Positions 1 through 6,462 are shown, numbered from the stretch's first letter. The stretch is DNA of 11,180 bases from a bacterium (GCA_021780625.1 JAJXYI010000486.1:1-11180), one strand, 5' to 3'. Made by a program: numbers and translations. The notes: generated by a model not told the origin, from the sequence alone.

Positions 1-54
1 GCACAGGCGACTTTGACTCGCCTAGTCATGGTTCGAATCCATGCCGGGCAGCCA
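1..54 (+). tRNA. tRNA-Gln (anticodon UUG), 5' end cut off by window
   Basis: Only the 3' part is present. The anticodon stem GGCGA (6-10) pairs with TCGCC (18-22) around the seven-base loop CTTTGAC, placing the anticodon TTG at 13-15. A four-base variable loop follows. The T arm is CATGG / TTCGAAT / CCATG (28-44), then the acceptor strand CCGGGCA (45-51 minus the last base, ending with the discriminator G at 51), and a genomically encoded CCA at 52-54. The A at acceptor position 72 and discriminator G73 fit the U1-A72, G73 identity set of glutamine tRNAs. The D arm and 5' acceptor strand lie outside the window. Part of the 3' tail is repeated at 282-301. Confidence 0.9.
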
Positions 55-75
55 TTCGACGCGCTAACGCTTGCT
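36..75 (+). repeat. tRNA 3' tail plus flank, copy 1 (within and after the tRNA)
   Basis: This stretch covers the last part of the T loop, the T stem, the acceptor 3' strand, the CCA and about 20 bp of flank. It recurs at 282-321 with one extra G inserted next to the CCA and a divergent last base or two. Positions 36-51 match 282-297 exactly, and the flank beginning TTCGACGCGC matches 302-321. Confidence 0.8.
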
Positions 76-87
76 CATGGCAGGCCA

Positions 88-149
88 TTCGACGCGCAAG
101 GCAGGAAGTAGCGACAAATGAAGGACAAATAGTGCCATGTGGCGCGTCG
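88..149 (+). repeat. 62-bp direct repeat unit with terminal inverted repeats, copy 1
   Basis: Identical base for base to 381-442. It starts TTCGACGCGC (88-97). Including two more bases it ends GCGCGTCGAA (142-151), the exact reverse complement, so the unit is bounded by perfect 10-bp inverted repeats. The interior carries GACAAAT twice. It is too short to code for anything. Confidence 0.85.
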
Positions 150-152
150 AAT

Positions 153-174
153 GTGGTGAGCGGAGTCGAACCAC
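153..174 (+). repeat. REP-like hairpin, GTGGT/ACCAC stem
   Basis: Arms GTGGT (153-157) and ACCAC (170-174) enclose the core GAGCGGAGTCGA, a one-base-longer variant of the core shared by the other hairpins in this cluster. Confidence 0.65.
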
Positions 175-281
175 GGCCTTTGGTCGGCATGGATGAGAAC
201 GCAGTTCGACGACCGGAGCGCAGCGCAGGGAGATGGGACACCCGGAGGGGGGTCGCGAAGCGATGCCGCGTTCGCGGCACC

Positions 282-321
282 AATCCATGCCGGGCAGGCC
301 ATTCGACGCGCTAACGCTTGC
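282..321 (+). repeat. tRNA 3' tail plus flank, copy 2 (no tRNA attached)
   Basis: This is a near-identical copy of 36-75 that begins inside the T loop sequence, so it cannot encode a tRNA. It lies 246 bp downstream of copy 1. The pair frames a segment with one of the 62-bp repeat units, which looks like an attachment-site duplication or recombination between repeats. No integrase gene is near. Confidence 0.75.
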
Positions 322-323
322 CC

Positions 324-344
324 GCCCTGAGCCTGTCGAAGGGC
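324..344 (+). repeat. REP-like hairpin, GCCCT/AGGGC stem
   Basis: Arms GCCCT (324-328) and AGGGC (340-344) enclose the core GAGCCTGTCGA. The loop is identical to that of 468-488 while both stem strands differ in a compensating way. Confidence 0.7.
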
Positions 345-349
345 TCATC

Positions 350-385
350 GCAGGCCACCTGCGGTGAGCTCGTCGAACCGTTCGA
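350..385 (+). repeat. 36-bp direct repeat, copy 1
   Basis: Matches 496-531 with one mismatch (T at 360 against A at 506). It contains the REP-like hairpin of 362-380. Similarity continues weakly into the following GGCAGGAA. Confidence 0.75.
362..380 (+). repeat. REP-like hairpin, CGGT/ACCG stem
   Basis: Arms CGGT (362-365) and ACCG (377-380) enclose the core GAGCTCGTCGA. It directly precedes the second 62-bp unit. Confidence 0.65.
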
Positions 386-442
386 CGCGCAAGGCAGGAA
401 GTAGCGACAAATGAAGGACAAATAGTGCCATGTGGCGCGTCG
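381..442 (+). repeat. 62-bp direct repeat unit with terminal inverted repeats, copy 2
   Basis: Identical to 88-149. The right inverted repeat is perfect for 8 bp (GCGCGTCG) and then diverges into a segment beginning TACCGAGCGCAGCGAC. The left end follows directly on a REP-like hairpin (362-380). Perfect identity between two non-coding copies implies recent duplication or strong selection. Confidence 0.85.
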
Positions 443-467
443 TACCGAGCGCAGCGACATCAGCCAT

Positions 468-488
468 GTGGTGAGCCTGTCGAACCAC
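468..488 (+). repeat. REP-like hairpin, GTGGT/ACCAC stem
   Basis: Arms GTGGT (468-472) and ACCAC (484-488) enclose the core GAGCCTGTCGA, the same loop core as 324-344. Confidence 0.7.
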
Positions 489-495
489 GGCTTGG

Positions 496-531
496 GCAGG
501 CCACCAGCGGTGAGCTCGTCGAACCGTTCGA
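496..531 (+). repeat. 36-bp direct repeat, copy 2
   Basis: Second copy of 350-385, 146 bp further on, with one substitution. It contains the hairpin of 508-526. Confidence 0.75.
508..526 (+). repeat. REP-like hairpin, CGGT/ACCG stem
   Basis: Arms CGGT (508-511) and ACCG (523-526) enclose the core GAGCTCGTCGA. It is identical to 362-380 and lies inside the 36-bp direct repeat. Confidence 0.65.
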
Positions 532-685
532 GGTCGAGGCAGGAAATCACATCGAAGAGCGACCGATGTTGCCCTGTGAGCGCGGCGTACCGAGCACATG
601 ACGACACCTTTCCGTCCGTGCGCCCCCCTTCGTCGCTTCAGCATCCCAGCACGCCTTCGGACGCCCTGGCGTGGGCACCGCTGAT

Positions 686-707
686 TTCCCTAAAAGAATT
701 AAGGGAA
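686..707 (-). terminator. AT-rich hairpin downstream of the MFS gene (weak)
   Basis: TTCCCT (686-691) pairs with AGGGAA (702-707) around an A/T-rich loop, about 90 bp past the MFS stop on the minus strand. There is no clear U tract, so a terminator role is only a suggestion. Confidence 0.25.
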
Positions 708-797
708 GCGCCCTGCACCATCGATTTGGCCGATGAGAAAGAGGTCGCCCGTGGATCGAATTGTTTTCGAAGGACTACGTGTATCGAAGTGCCTGAT

Positions 798-1931
798 TCA
801 CTGGTGCTCGCGCGTCGCCCGTCCCGCAAACACCGCGACCATCGCCATCAAACCTGCCAGGCACCAAAAGGCGGCGGGGAGGCTCAGTGCGTGGGAGACG
901 AAGCCGATCAGGGCCGGGCCGGCGAGGACTCCACCATAGGCCACCGTCGTCAGCGCCGCCACGGCCATCGCCGACGGCATCACGGTCTGATTGCCCGCCA
1001 ACCTGAACAGCACGGGCACGATGTTCGACGCACCCAGACCGATGAGCAGGAATCCCGTCATAGCCAGCCAGAACACCGGCACGATGAGCAGGACCGCGAT
1101 GCCGGCTATCGTCGCGAGCGCTCCCCAGAAGAGGAGCCTGGCATTGCCGACCCGGACCACGATGCGGTCGCCGGCAAGGCGGCACACGGTCATCGAAATC
1201 GAAAACAGCAGATACCCGAGTCCTCCTTCGCTCGCATGCGCGGCCTTGGACTCCACGATCAGCAAGGCCCCCCAGTCCAGCACCGCCCCCTCGACGAGGA
1301 AAGCAATCGCCGCCAACACCGCCAGGAGCATGACGTAACCGTGCGGCAGCACGAACGGCGTCGGCACTCCGCGCGCCGGAAGCAGTCGGGGCCGGGCGAT
1401 CCCGATCGTCACCGCAGTCAACACGCCTCCGATCACCGCCGCGACGGTGGGCCTGAGTCCGCTGGTGAGCAGGCCGGTCATGAACCCCGCGCCCACGACT
1501 CCGCCCAGACTGTACATCGCATGGTAGCCCGACATAAGCGGACGCTGCGCCTGTTTCTCCACCTCCACGGCATGCGTATTCATCGCGACGTCGAGCGTGC
1601 CGATGCACGCGCCGAAGCAGAACAGCGTCGCACCGAGCAGCACCGCCGAGTTGGCCACCGCGACGATCGGCATCAGAAGCGCGATCCCCCACCCGCCCGC
1701 CAGGATCAGGGGTTTGCTGCCAAACCGGGCCCCCAGCCAGCCGGTCAAGGGCATCGTCACCACCGAACCAATACCGACGCAGAGCAGGATGAAGCCCAGC
1801 TGGCGGTCGTCCACGCCGAGCCGCGTTTTTGCGAACGGCACCAGCGGCGCCCAGCACGCGACCACGAACCCGGCGGACAGGAACGCGAGGCGCGTGGCAA
1901 GGCTGGCTCCCTTGAGGTTCGAGAGCGACAT
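798..1931 (-). CDS. MFS permease, YbjJ-like
   Basis: This 377-residue inner-membrane protein is almost entirely hydrophobic, with roughly twelve membrane segments as expected for the major facilitator superfamily. The loop GWLGARFGSKPLI (residues 64-76) is the usual motif A between helices 2 and 3. Its layout matches what I recall of E. coli YbjJ: an opening of the type 'ACWAPLVPFAK', 'SGYHAMYSLGGVVGAG' mid-way in the first half, and a late 'GLGASNIVPVLFRLAG' segment. YbjJ relatives are poorly characterised and grouped near sugar/fucose-type permeases, so the substrate is unknown. The start at 1931 gives the N-terminus normal for the family; no strong Shine-Dalgarno site is visible. It stands alone, diverging from the ADOP permease across 388 bp. 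The long plus-strand open frame over it is an antisense shadow. Confidence 0.88.
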   Translation of the reverse strand: MSLSNLKGASLATRLAFLSAGFVVACWAPLVPFAKTRLGVDDRQLGFILLCVGIGSVVTMPLTGWLGARFGSKPLILAGGWGIALLMPIVAVANSAVLLGATLFCFGACIGTLDVAMNTHAVEVEKQAQRPLMSGYHAMYSLGGVVGAGFMTGLLTSGLRPTVAAVIGGVLTAVTIGIARPRLLPARGVPTPFVLPHGYVMLLAVLAAIAFLVEGAVLDWGALLIVESKAAHASEGGLGYLLFSISMTVCRLAGDRIVVRVGNARLLFWGALATIAGIAVLLIVPVFWLAMTGFLLIGLGASNIVPVLFRLAGNQTVMPSAMAVAALTTVAYGGVLAGPALIGFVSHALSLPAAFWCLAGLMAMVAVFAGRATREHQ

Positions 1932-2070
1932 GGGGGCAACCTGACACAGAGCGGGCGATAGGAAAGCAGATCCGGGTGCCTTTCCCTTGACCTCACCTAA
2001 CCCGGTACTCCGACACGGCCGGACATTTCAGCGGGGTCCGTCAGTCTGCTGTAACTTTCGCCCCCTCTAA

Positions 2071-2121
2071 TACCGCCGAACCACATTCGTTGATCCGATC
2101 GAGGCGCTGCGCGCGGACTGA
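2071..2121 (+). pseudogene. Fossil C-terminus of an ADOP/FtsX-like permease
   Basis: The plus-strand frame reads YRRTTFVDPIEALRAD then TGA (2119-2121). The intact permease beginning 200 bp downstream ends SRRAALIDPVEALRAD and stops. The (V/I)DP(I/V)EALRAD tail is the characteristic end of ADOP/MacB-type permeases. Only about 16 codons remain, preceded in frame by TAA (2068-2070), and the DNA further upstream shows no resemblance. It is best read as the last scrap of a deleted upstream paralogue. Being short, it rests on the tail match and its position. Confidence 0.7.
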
Positions 2122-2170
2122 CGCGCGGCCCGTCGCGCGCTCGTTGCAGTGCCTGTCCGACGACCTCCCG

Positions 2171-2193
2171 CGGCAGCCCTTTCCTGGCTGCCG
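2171..2193 (+). terminator. GC-rich hairpin after the fossil permease end
   Basis: CGGCAGCC (2171-2178) pairs perfectly with GGCTGCCG (2186-2193) around the loop CTTTCCT. It lies 50 bp after the fossil stop codon and ahead of the next gene, the expected place for the lost gene's terminator. No T run follows, so intrinsic termination is uncertain. Confidence 0.35.
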
Positions 2194-2200
2194 CCCCAGT

Positions 2201-2236
2201 ATCAGGATAGCATCGACAGAGCCCGATTATCCTGAT
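2201..2236 (+). promoter_or_regulatory. Operator-like inverted repeat upstream of the ADOP permease
   Basis: ATCAGGATA (2201-2209) and TATCCTGAT (2228-2236) are perfect 9-bp inverted repeats with an 18-bp spacer, followed at once by the palindrome TATCGATA (2238-2245). The cluster lies about 85 bp before the permease start in an otherwise GC-rich spacer, a natural position for a regulator-binding site. Genes of this permease family are often found near PadR-type regulators, but none is visible here, so the binding protein is unknown. Confidence 0.4.
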
Positions 2237-2319
2237 GTATCGATAAATGTTGCAGTGCCCCCCACACCGCAACGCCCTCGCCCCAGCCCGAGGTCCAGCC
2301 GCATCCAGCCATCAGCCCC

Positions 2320-4752
2320 ATGATGACCCACTTCGTGCACGCCTTCCGCAGGCTGTGCCGCACGCCCGGTTTTACCGCGACTGCGATCGCGACGCTCGCC
2401 CTTTGCCTGGGCGCCAACTTCGCAATCTACGCCGTCGTCGACGCGGTCCTCGTCCGACCGCTGCCGTTCCCCCATTCCGATCAGCTCGTCACGGTCTATA
2501 ACTCCTACCCTGGAGCCGGCGTCCCGAGGGCGTCCGCCTCCCTTCCAAACTATTTCGACCGGCGTCATGCGATTCCCGCGTTCAGCTCGGTTTCGATTTA
2601 TCAGCCGGGTGGCGTGGTTGTCGGGAACGCCGGTGCCCCTCATCGCGTGCCAATGGCCGGCGTTTCGCCGGAATTTTTCGACACCCTCGGCGTCCGGCTC
2701 GCCGTGGGGCACGGCTTCACGGAAAAGAACATGAGCTATGGAAACGAGAGGGTGGCCATCATCACCGATCGTTTCTGGAAGAGTCAGTTTGGGGGCGATC
2801 CCCATGTACTTGGGCGGACTTTTTCGAACGACGGATACAAGGTCACGGTCATCGGCGTCCTGCCGCCCTCGTTCCGCTTTCTTTGGGGCCAGGCCGAATT
2901 CTACCGTCCCATCGCATACGCCCCCGCCGACCGCATGCCCGATCGCAGGCATAGCAATAACTTTGGCATGCTCGCGCGCCTGGCCCCAGGTGCCACGCTC
3001 GCCGAGGCCCAGGCCCAGATCGACGCCTTCAACGTGAAGCAGATGGCCGACGATCCGCTTGCGAACGTCATCAAGGGCTCCGGTTATCACACCGTCGTCG
3101 CGTCGCTTCATGCCGACGTTGTTTCCTCTGCGCGCCCCATCCTCCTGCTCCTCCAGGCCGGCGTCCTGTTCCTGCTGATCATTGGCGGAGTCAATCTTGC
3201 CAACCTCCTCCTGATCCGGGCCAGCAGCCGCACCAAGGAGATGGCTGTGCGCCAGGCGCTGGGCGCCGGACGGCGGCATGTCGCCGCAGAGGTGATCGTG
3301 GAGACCATGTTGCTGGCCCTCGGAGGAGGTCTGATCGGGCTCCTGCTTGGTTGGCTTGGAGTCGACCTCCTTCGGTCTCTCGGCGCAAATGAGCTTCCGC
3401 TTGGGGGAACGATCGCGTTCAACCTGCGCGTGGCGCTCCTGTCGATCGCCGGCGCACTCGGCGTCGGGCTCCTGCTTTCGATTCCGGTGATCTGGTATAA
3501 CCTCCGTGCGAACCTCGCGTCCACCCTGCAGGCCGAATCCCGCAGCGGCACCACCAGCCGGGCCGCGCAGCGGGTGCGTCACGGCTTCATCGTCGCCCAG
3601 ATCGCGCTCGCGTTTGTCCTCCTCTCGGGCGCCGGGCTACTCGGGGTAAGCTTGAAGCGCGTGCTCGCGACGCCCCCGGGTTTCAATCCCGACCATGTCC
3701 TGAGCGGGGCGATCACCCTGCCCTGGAGCGGCTATAAGGACGACAAATCCCGCACCACATTCGTCGAGCGACTGCTCCCCGCGCTCCGCGAGCTGCCCGG
3801 CGTCTCCCGCGTCGCCATCACCACCAATCTTCCGTTTGCCGGAGTCACCGCCGACAGCGTGGTCTCCGTCGAGGGACACACGCTCAAGCCGGGGCAGTCC
3901 CTCCGGGGCCACTACCTCACGAGCGTGAGTCCCGACTACTGGTCGCTGATGGGCATCCCCGTGCTCCGGGGACGCGTATTCAACCATGCGGATACGCAGC
4001 GGCCCGAGCGCGTCTGCGTCGTCGACAAGGCGTTCGCGGATTATTACTGGCCGGGAGGCGATCCCATCGGCCATCGCCTGGCCCCCGACGTCACTGTCAA
4101 CGACAAGAACGCGTTCACGGTCGTGGGTGTTGTCGCCAGCGTGAAGCAGACCGACCTGGCCGAGGTGCCGGGGCATGGTGTCGTCTATTTTCCCTACAGC
4201 CAGGGCTATGTCGCCCACTTTGACGTACTTGTCCGCTCCACGCTCGCCACTGCCGCGCTCGCTCCGATGATACGAAAGGCGGTCCTGAAGCTCGATCCGG
4301 AGCTTCCGCTGGACGACGTCAAGCCGATGCAGGCGCGCATCGACGACAGCCTCATCGCGCGGCGCTCGCCAGCTGTGTTGGCCGCGATCTTCGCCGCCGC
4401 CGCTCTTCTGCTCGCGGCAGTCGGCACCTATGGTGTGCTCGCCTACGCGGTGGCCCAGCGGCAGCGCGAGATCGGCGTGCGCATGGCGCTCGGCGCACGG
4501 CCGCAGCAGATTCTCGCGCAGTTCATGGGCCTGGGATTCCGCCTGCTACTCGTCGGCGTGATGCTCGGCGCCCTCGGCGCATGGGCGGCGAGCCGCGCCA
4601 TGCAGAGCATGCTGGTCGACGTGAGCTCGCTGCCCTTCGCCATCGTCGCAGTGGCGGCTGCCGCGATGCTCGTCGTGGTCTGCCTCGCCGTCGCACTCCC
4701 CTCGCGACGCGCCGCCCTGATCGACCCGGTCGAAGCCCTCCGCGCAGATTGA
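2320..4752 (+). CDS. ADOP-type duplicated FtsX-like/MacB-like permease
   Basis: This 810-residue membrane protein has the duplicated plan of the 'acidobacterial duplicated orphan permease' family. An N-terminal TM helix (about 17-45, with PGFTATAIATLALCLGAN) leads to a MacB-type periplasmic domain (about 50-265). A first FtsX unit follows (about 272-395, with signature KEMAVRQALGAGRRH at 306-320). Then come a second TM near 421-447, a second periplasmic domain (about 450-680), and a second FtsX unit (about 685-800, signature REIGVRMALGARPQQ at 716-730) ending IDPVEALRAD. Length is normal for the family (around 800). MacB/FtsX permeases work with an ABC ATPase; none is encoded nearby, matching the 'orphan' label, and the role is unknown. 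Two adjacent ATG codons (2320, 2323) could serve as start; no clear ribosome-binding site is seen. An operator-like repeat lies upstream. The long minus-strand frame over its first half is a shadow. Confidence 0.93.
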   Translation: MMTHFVHAFRRLCRTPGFTATAIATLALCLGANFAIYAVVDAVLVRPLPFPHSDQLVTVYNSYPGAGVPRASASLPNYFDRRHAIPAFSSVSIYQPGGVVVGNAGAPHRVPMAGVSPEFFDTLGVRLAVGHGFTEKNMSYGNERVAIITDRFWKSQFGGDPHVLGRTFSNDGYKVTVIGVLPPSFRFLWGQAEFYRPIAYAPADRMPDRRHSNNFGMLARLAPGATLAEAQAQIDAFNVKQMADDPLANVIKGSGYHTVVASLHADVVSSARPILLLLQAGVLFLLIIGGVNLANLLLIRASSRTKEMAVRQALGAGRRHVAAEVIVETMLLALGGGLIGLLLGWLGVDLLRSLGANELPLGGTIAFNLRVALLSIAGALGVGLLLSIPVIWYNLRANLASTLQAESRSGTTSRAAQRVRHGFIVAQIALAFVLLSGAGLLGVSLKRVLATPPGFNPDHVLSGAITLPWSGYKDDKSRTTFVERLLPALRELPGVSRVAITTNLPFAGVTADSVVSVEGHTLKPGQSLRGHYLTSVSPDYWSLMGIPVLRGRVFNHADTQRPERVCVVDKAFADYYWPGGDPIGHRLAPDVTVNDKNAFTVVGVVASVKQTDLAEVPGHGVVYFPYSQGYVAHFDVLVRSTLATAALAPMIRKAVLKLDPELPLDDVKPMQARIDDSLIARRSPAVLAAIFAAAALLLAAVGTYGVLAYAVAQRQREIGVRMALGARPQQILAQFMGLGFRLLLVGVMLGALGAWAASRAMQSMLVDVSSLPFAIVAVAAAAMLVVVCLAVALPSRRAALIDPVEALRAD

Positions 4753-5046
4753 GCCCGCTCAGGCGGACCTGCGGTCCAGCTCCAGGCGGAATGAGGCGAC
4801 CCGGACCAATTTCAGCCGGCAACCATGATCCGCGGCCCTTCCCGCTGACCGCGACCGGCGACGATTCTCAACGAAACGCCGCGAGGGTTGGCATGCATGC
4901 CATCGCGCAGGACTGCGGGCTGTTGGAATAGACCATGAGCAGACTCTTTTGGGGAGTCCATTTACACTCCCGGCTCCTGCCCGAGCCTCTCGCGCCGACC
5001 ATGGCGACTTGCGCCGGGCTGTTCGCGCGCACGAATCGAGCCAACT
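4753..5046. other. Non-coding stretch after the ADOP permease
   Basis: I see no convincing gene. A short hairpin (GGACC 4765-4769 with GGTCC 4773-4777) lies just past the permease stop, and a 6-bp inverted repeat (GGGAGT/ACTCCC) sits near 4952-4971. Neither has a T tract. The short open frames on both strands lack family features or good start signals. Confidence 0.5.
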
Positions 5047-5238
5047 TCAAAAAAGCGAGGTTCGCGCCGAGGTGTCAGCAGTCGTCGGCGCGGATTCCAT
5101 GGCCTCCCGATCGCGGCGGAATCCCTCCACCTCCTCGGCAGCCTTTGCCGGCGACGTTACCAGCGGTCGTTGCGGCCCGGGCTTCTTTTGAATCTTGGGA
5201 GCCGAGGTGCTTTTCCCGGAGGATTTGTGTGTCTTCAT
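5047..5238 (-). CDS. Possible small basic hypothetical protein (63 aa)
   Basis: The frame encodes 63 residues with a Lys/Ser/Pro-rich basic N-terminus (MKTHKSSGKSTSAPKIQKK) and a more acidic, Ala/Glu/Arg-containing second half ending TSLF. It has no membrane segment and no motif I recognise, and looks largely disordered. On the minus strand GGAG precedes the ATG by 9 bases, a plausible ribosome-binding site that the other frames in this gap lack. It follows the slipin gene on the same strand after 95 bp, so it could be the last gene of that group. It is short and unsupported by homology, so it may be a chance frame. The function is unknown. Confidence 0.42.
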   Translation of the reverse strand: MKTHKSSGKSTSAPKIQKKPGPQRPLVTSPAKAAEEVEGFRRDREAMESAPTTADTSARTSLF

Positions 5239-5333
5239 AAGTGATGGCTCCGATTCCGGCGCGCGTCCGGTGTGCTGCTGGATTGTGTGTTTACCAATCT
5301 GATACCGTCGTTGGGCTGATGCTTGTCATGCGG

Positions 5334-6287
5334 TTACGATCCACGATGCACCCGGTCTTCGCTTTGCTCCGCGCTCCTTTGTTCGCCGTTCGGGCGCATG
5401 TTCGAACCGTCCTGCCCCAGGCCCATTGTCAGCGCAGTCATCCCTGCAAGCCCCCCTAGTTGCATGCTTTCGACCGCAGTACTGGGGACGATCACAATCG
5501 TGGCATTTTCCTTCAATCCCTCGTAAAGCATGTTCATGGCCCGCAAATGAAAAGCGATCGGGTTGTGCTCGTAGCTCTTGCCGGCCTCCGCGAATTTCTC
5601 CGCAATCTGCCGCTCAGCATCTCCCAAGATCACTCGGGCCTGCCGCTCCCGTTCCGCCTGCGCCTGCATCGACATCGCATTCTCAAGACCCGAGGGAATC
5701 AATACATCCTTAACCTCAACCGAGATCACATTGATGCCCCAAGGCTCGGTGCGCTCGTCGATGATCTGCTGCAGCAAGCTGCTGATCTTATCGCGACCTT
5801 CCAACATATCCGAAAGCATCGTCTTGCCGATCACATCACGCAGGGCCGTTTGGGAGGCCCAGCTGATCGCACTCTTGTAGTCCGCGACATCAAGGGCCGC
5901 CTTTTTTGAGTCCACCACTTTCCAAAACAGGACCGCATCGACGTCCACCGGCACGGTATCCTTGGTCAGGGTCTTTTCGGCCTTGAAGCCGGTTGTGATG
6001 ACACGGGTGTCGATCCAGTAGGGAATCGTGTCAAAAATCGGGATGATCATGAACAGTCCCGGGCCCTTGAGGGCGTGAAAGCGACCGAGGCGCAAGATGA
6101 CTGCCCTGTCCCACTGATCGGCGACTTGTATGGCAGATGCAACGACCAGGCCCAAGAACAGGGCGCCGCCGCCAATCGCTCCGGCCTCCCAGTGTGCTCC
6201 GGCTCTATATATCACGACAGAAAAGGCGACGCCTCCCGCGACGATCAGCAGGAGAATCGAAAAGGCGAGTGAGTTGCTCTGTTTCAT
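5334..6287 (-). CDS. Slipin / stomatin-like SPFH membrane protein
   Basis: This 317-residue protein has two N-terminal hydrophobic segments (about 8-27 and 35-54) followed by an SPFH (stomatin/prohibitin) domain from about 55 to 225. Visible family features include QWDRAVILRLGRFHALKGPG (58-77), PVDVDAVLFWKVVD (113-126) and a following AQAERERQARVILGDAERQIAE coiled-coil stretch (about 209-230). The tail (about 295-317) is polar and probably disordered. Slipins oligomerise at the inner membrane in lipid-raft-like patches and are often paired with NfeD-type proteases; no NfeD gene is seen here. The gene lies 175 bp downstream of the PRC-barrel gene on the same strand, so co-transcription is possible. 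The ATG at 6287 gives a family-typical N-terminus; its Shine-Dalgarno signal is weak. Confidence 0.93.
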   Translation of the reverse strand: MKQSNSLAFSILLLIVAGGVAFSVVIYRAGAHWEAGAIGGGALFLGLVVASAIQVADQWDRAVILRLGRFHALKGPGLFMIIPIFDTIPYWIDTRVITTGFKAEKTLTKDTVPVDVDAVLFWKVVDSKKAALDVADYKSAISWASQTALRDVIGKTMLSDMLEGRDKISSLLQQIIDERTEPWGINVISVEVKDVLIPSGLENAMSMQAQAERERQARVILGDAERQIAEKFAEAGKSYEHNPIAFHLRAMNMLYEGLKENATIVIVPSTAVESMQLGGLAGMTALTMGLGQDGSNMRPNGEQRSAEQSEDRVHRGS

Positions 6288-6430
6288 AAGTAAATGCGTC
6301 CGAAATTTGGCCTGTGAACCTGATCCGATGAGATCCCGCCCGCGTGCGCGAATCGCGAGACGGAGACCGGTCTGCCTGTGGAGGAAATCTCTTTCATTGG
6401 GGTGCTGCCGATTATCGGTCTCGAATACGT

Positions 6431-6454
6431 GCGTTTCACACGGGAGCGAAACGC
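6431..6454 (-). terminator. Hairpin just after the PRC-barrel gene
   Basis: GCGTTTC (6431-6437) pairs perfectly with GAAACGC (6448-6454) around a 10-base loop. In the minus-strand transcript it begins 8 bases after the PRC-barrel stop codon. No U tract follows, so it may be a weak terminator or a 3' stabilising stem that lets some transcription run into the slipin gene. Confidence 0.4.
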
Positions 6455-6462
6455 TTCGAGTC

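Larger units (their letters stand above)
55..545. repeat. Mosaic of short extragenic repeats downstream of tRNA-Gln
   Basis: I find no believable gene from the tRNA end to the MFS stop codon at 798. About 490 bp of this gap is a patchwork of short repeated modules: five REP-like hairpins, two identical 62-bp units, a duplicated tRNA 3' tail and a 36-bp direct repeat, each listed separately. Open frames crossing it translate the repeats and resemble no protein. From about 546 to 797 the DNA is not obviously repetitive apart from an AT-rich hairpin near 686-707. Confidence 0.8.
1932..2319. other. Divergent intergenic region between MFS and ADOP genes
   Basis: This 388-bp spacer must hold the promoters of both flanking genes, though I cannot name confident -35/-10 boxes. 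It contains, in order, a fossil permease C-terminus (2071-2121), a CGCGCG/CGCGCG hairpin (2122-2139), a GC-rich 8-bp-stem hairpin (2171-2193), a 9-bp inverted repeat (2201-2236) and a TATCGATA palindrome (2238-2245). I see no gene of its own. Confidence 0.6.

Noticed and set aside
55..545. CRISPR array
   Set aside because: The repeats are of several kinds, irregularly spaced and partly palindromic, without uniform repeat-spacer periodicity or cas genes.
432..1961. Long open frame on the plus strand (509 codons)
   Set aside because: It is antisense to the MFS permease, its translation is low-complexity and rich in Arg, His and Gln, and it begins inside the repeat mosaic. It is a GC-rich shadow frame.
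2227..3582. Long open frame on the minus strand (451 codons)
   Set aside because: Antisense to the clearly homologous ADOP permease, with no recognisable domain.
4868..5240. Overlapping short frames on both strands after the ADOP permease
   Set aside because: Apart from the 5047-5238 frame, none has a good ribosome-binding site, a plausible composition or recognisable similarity.
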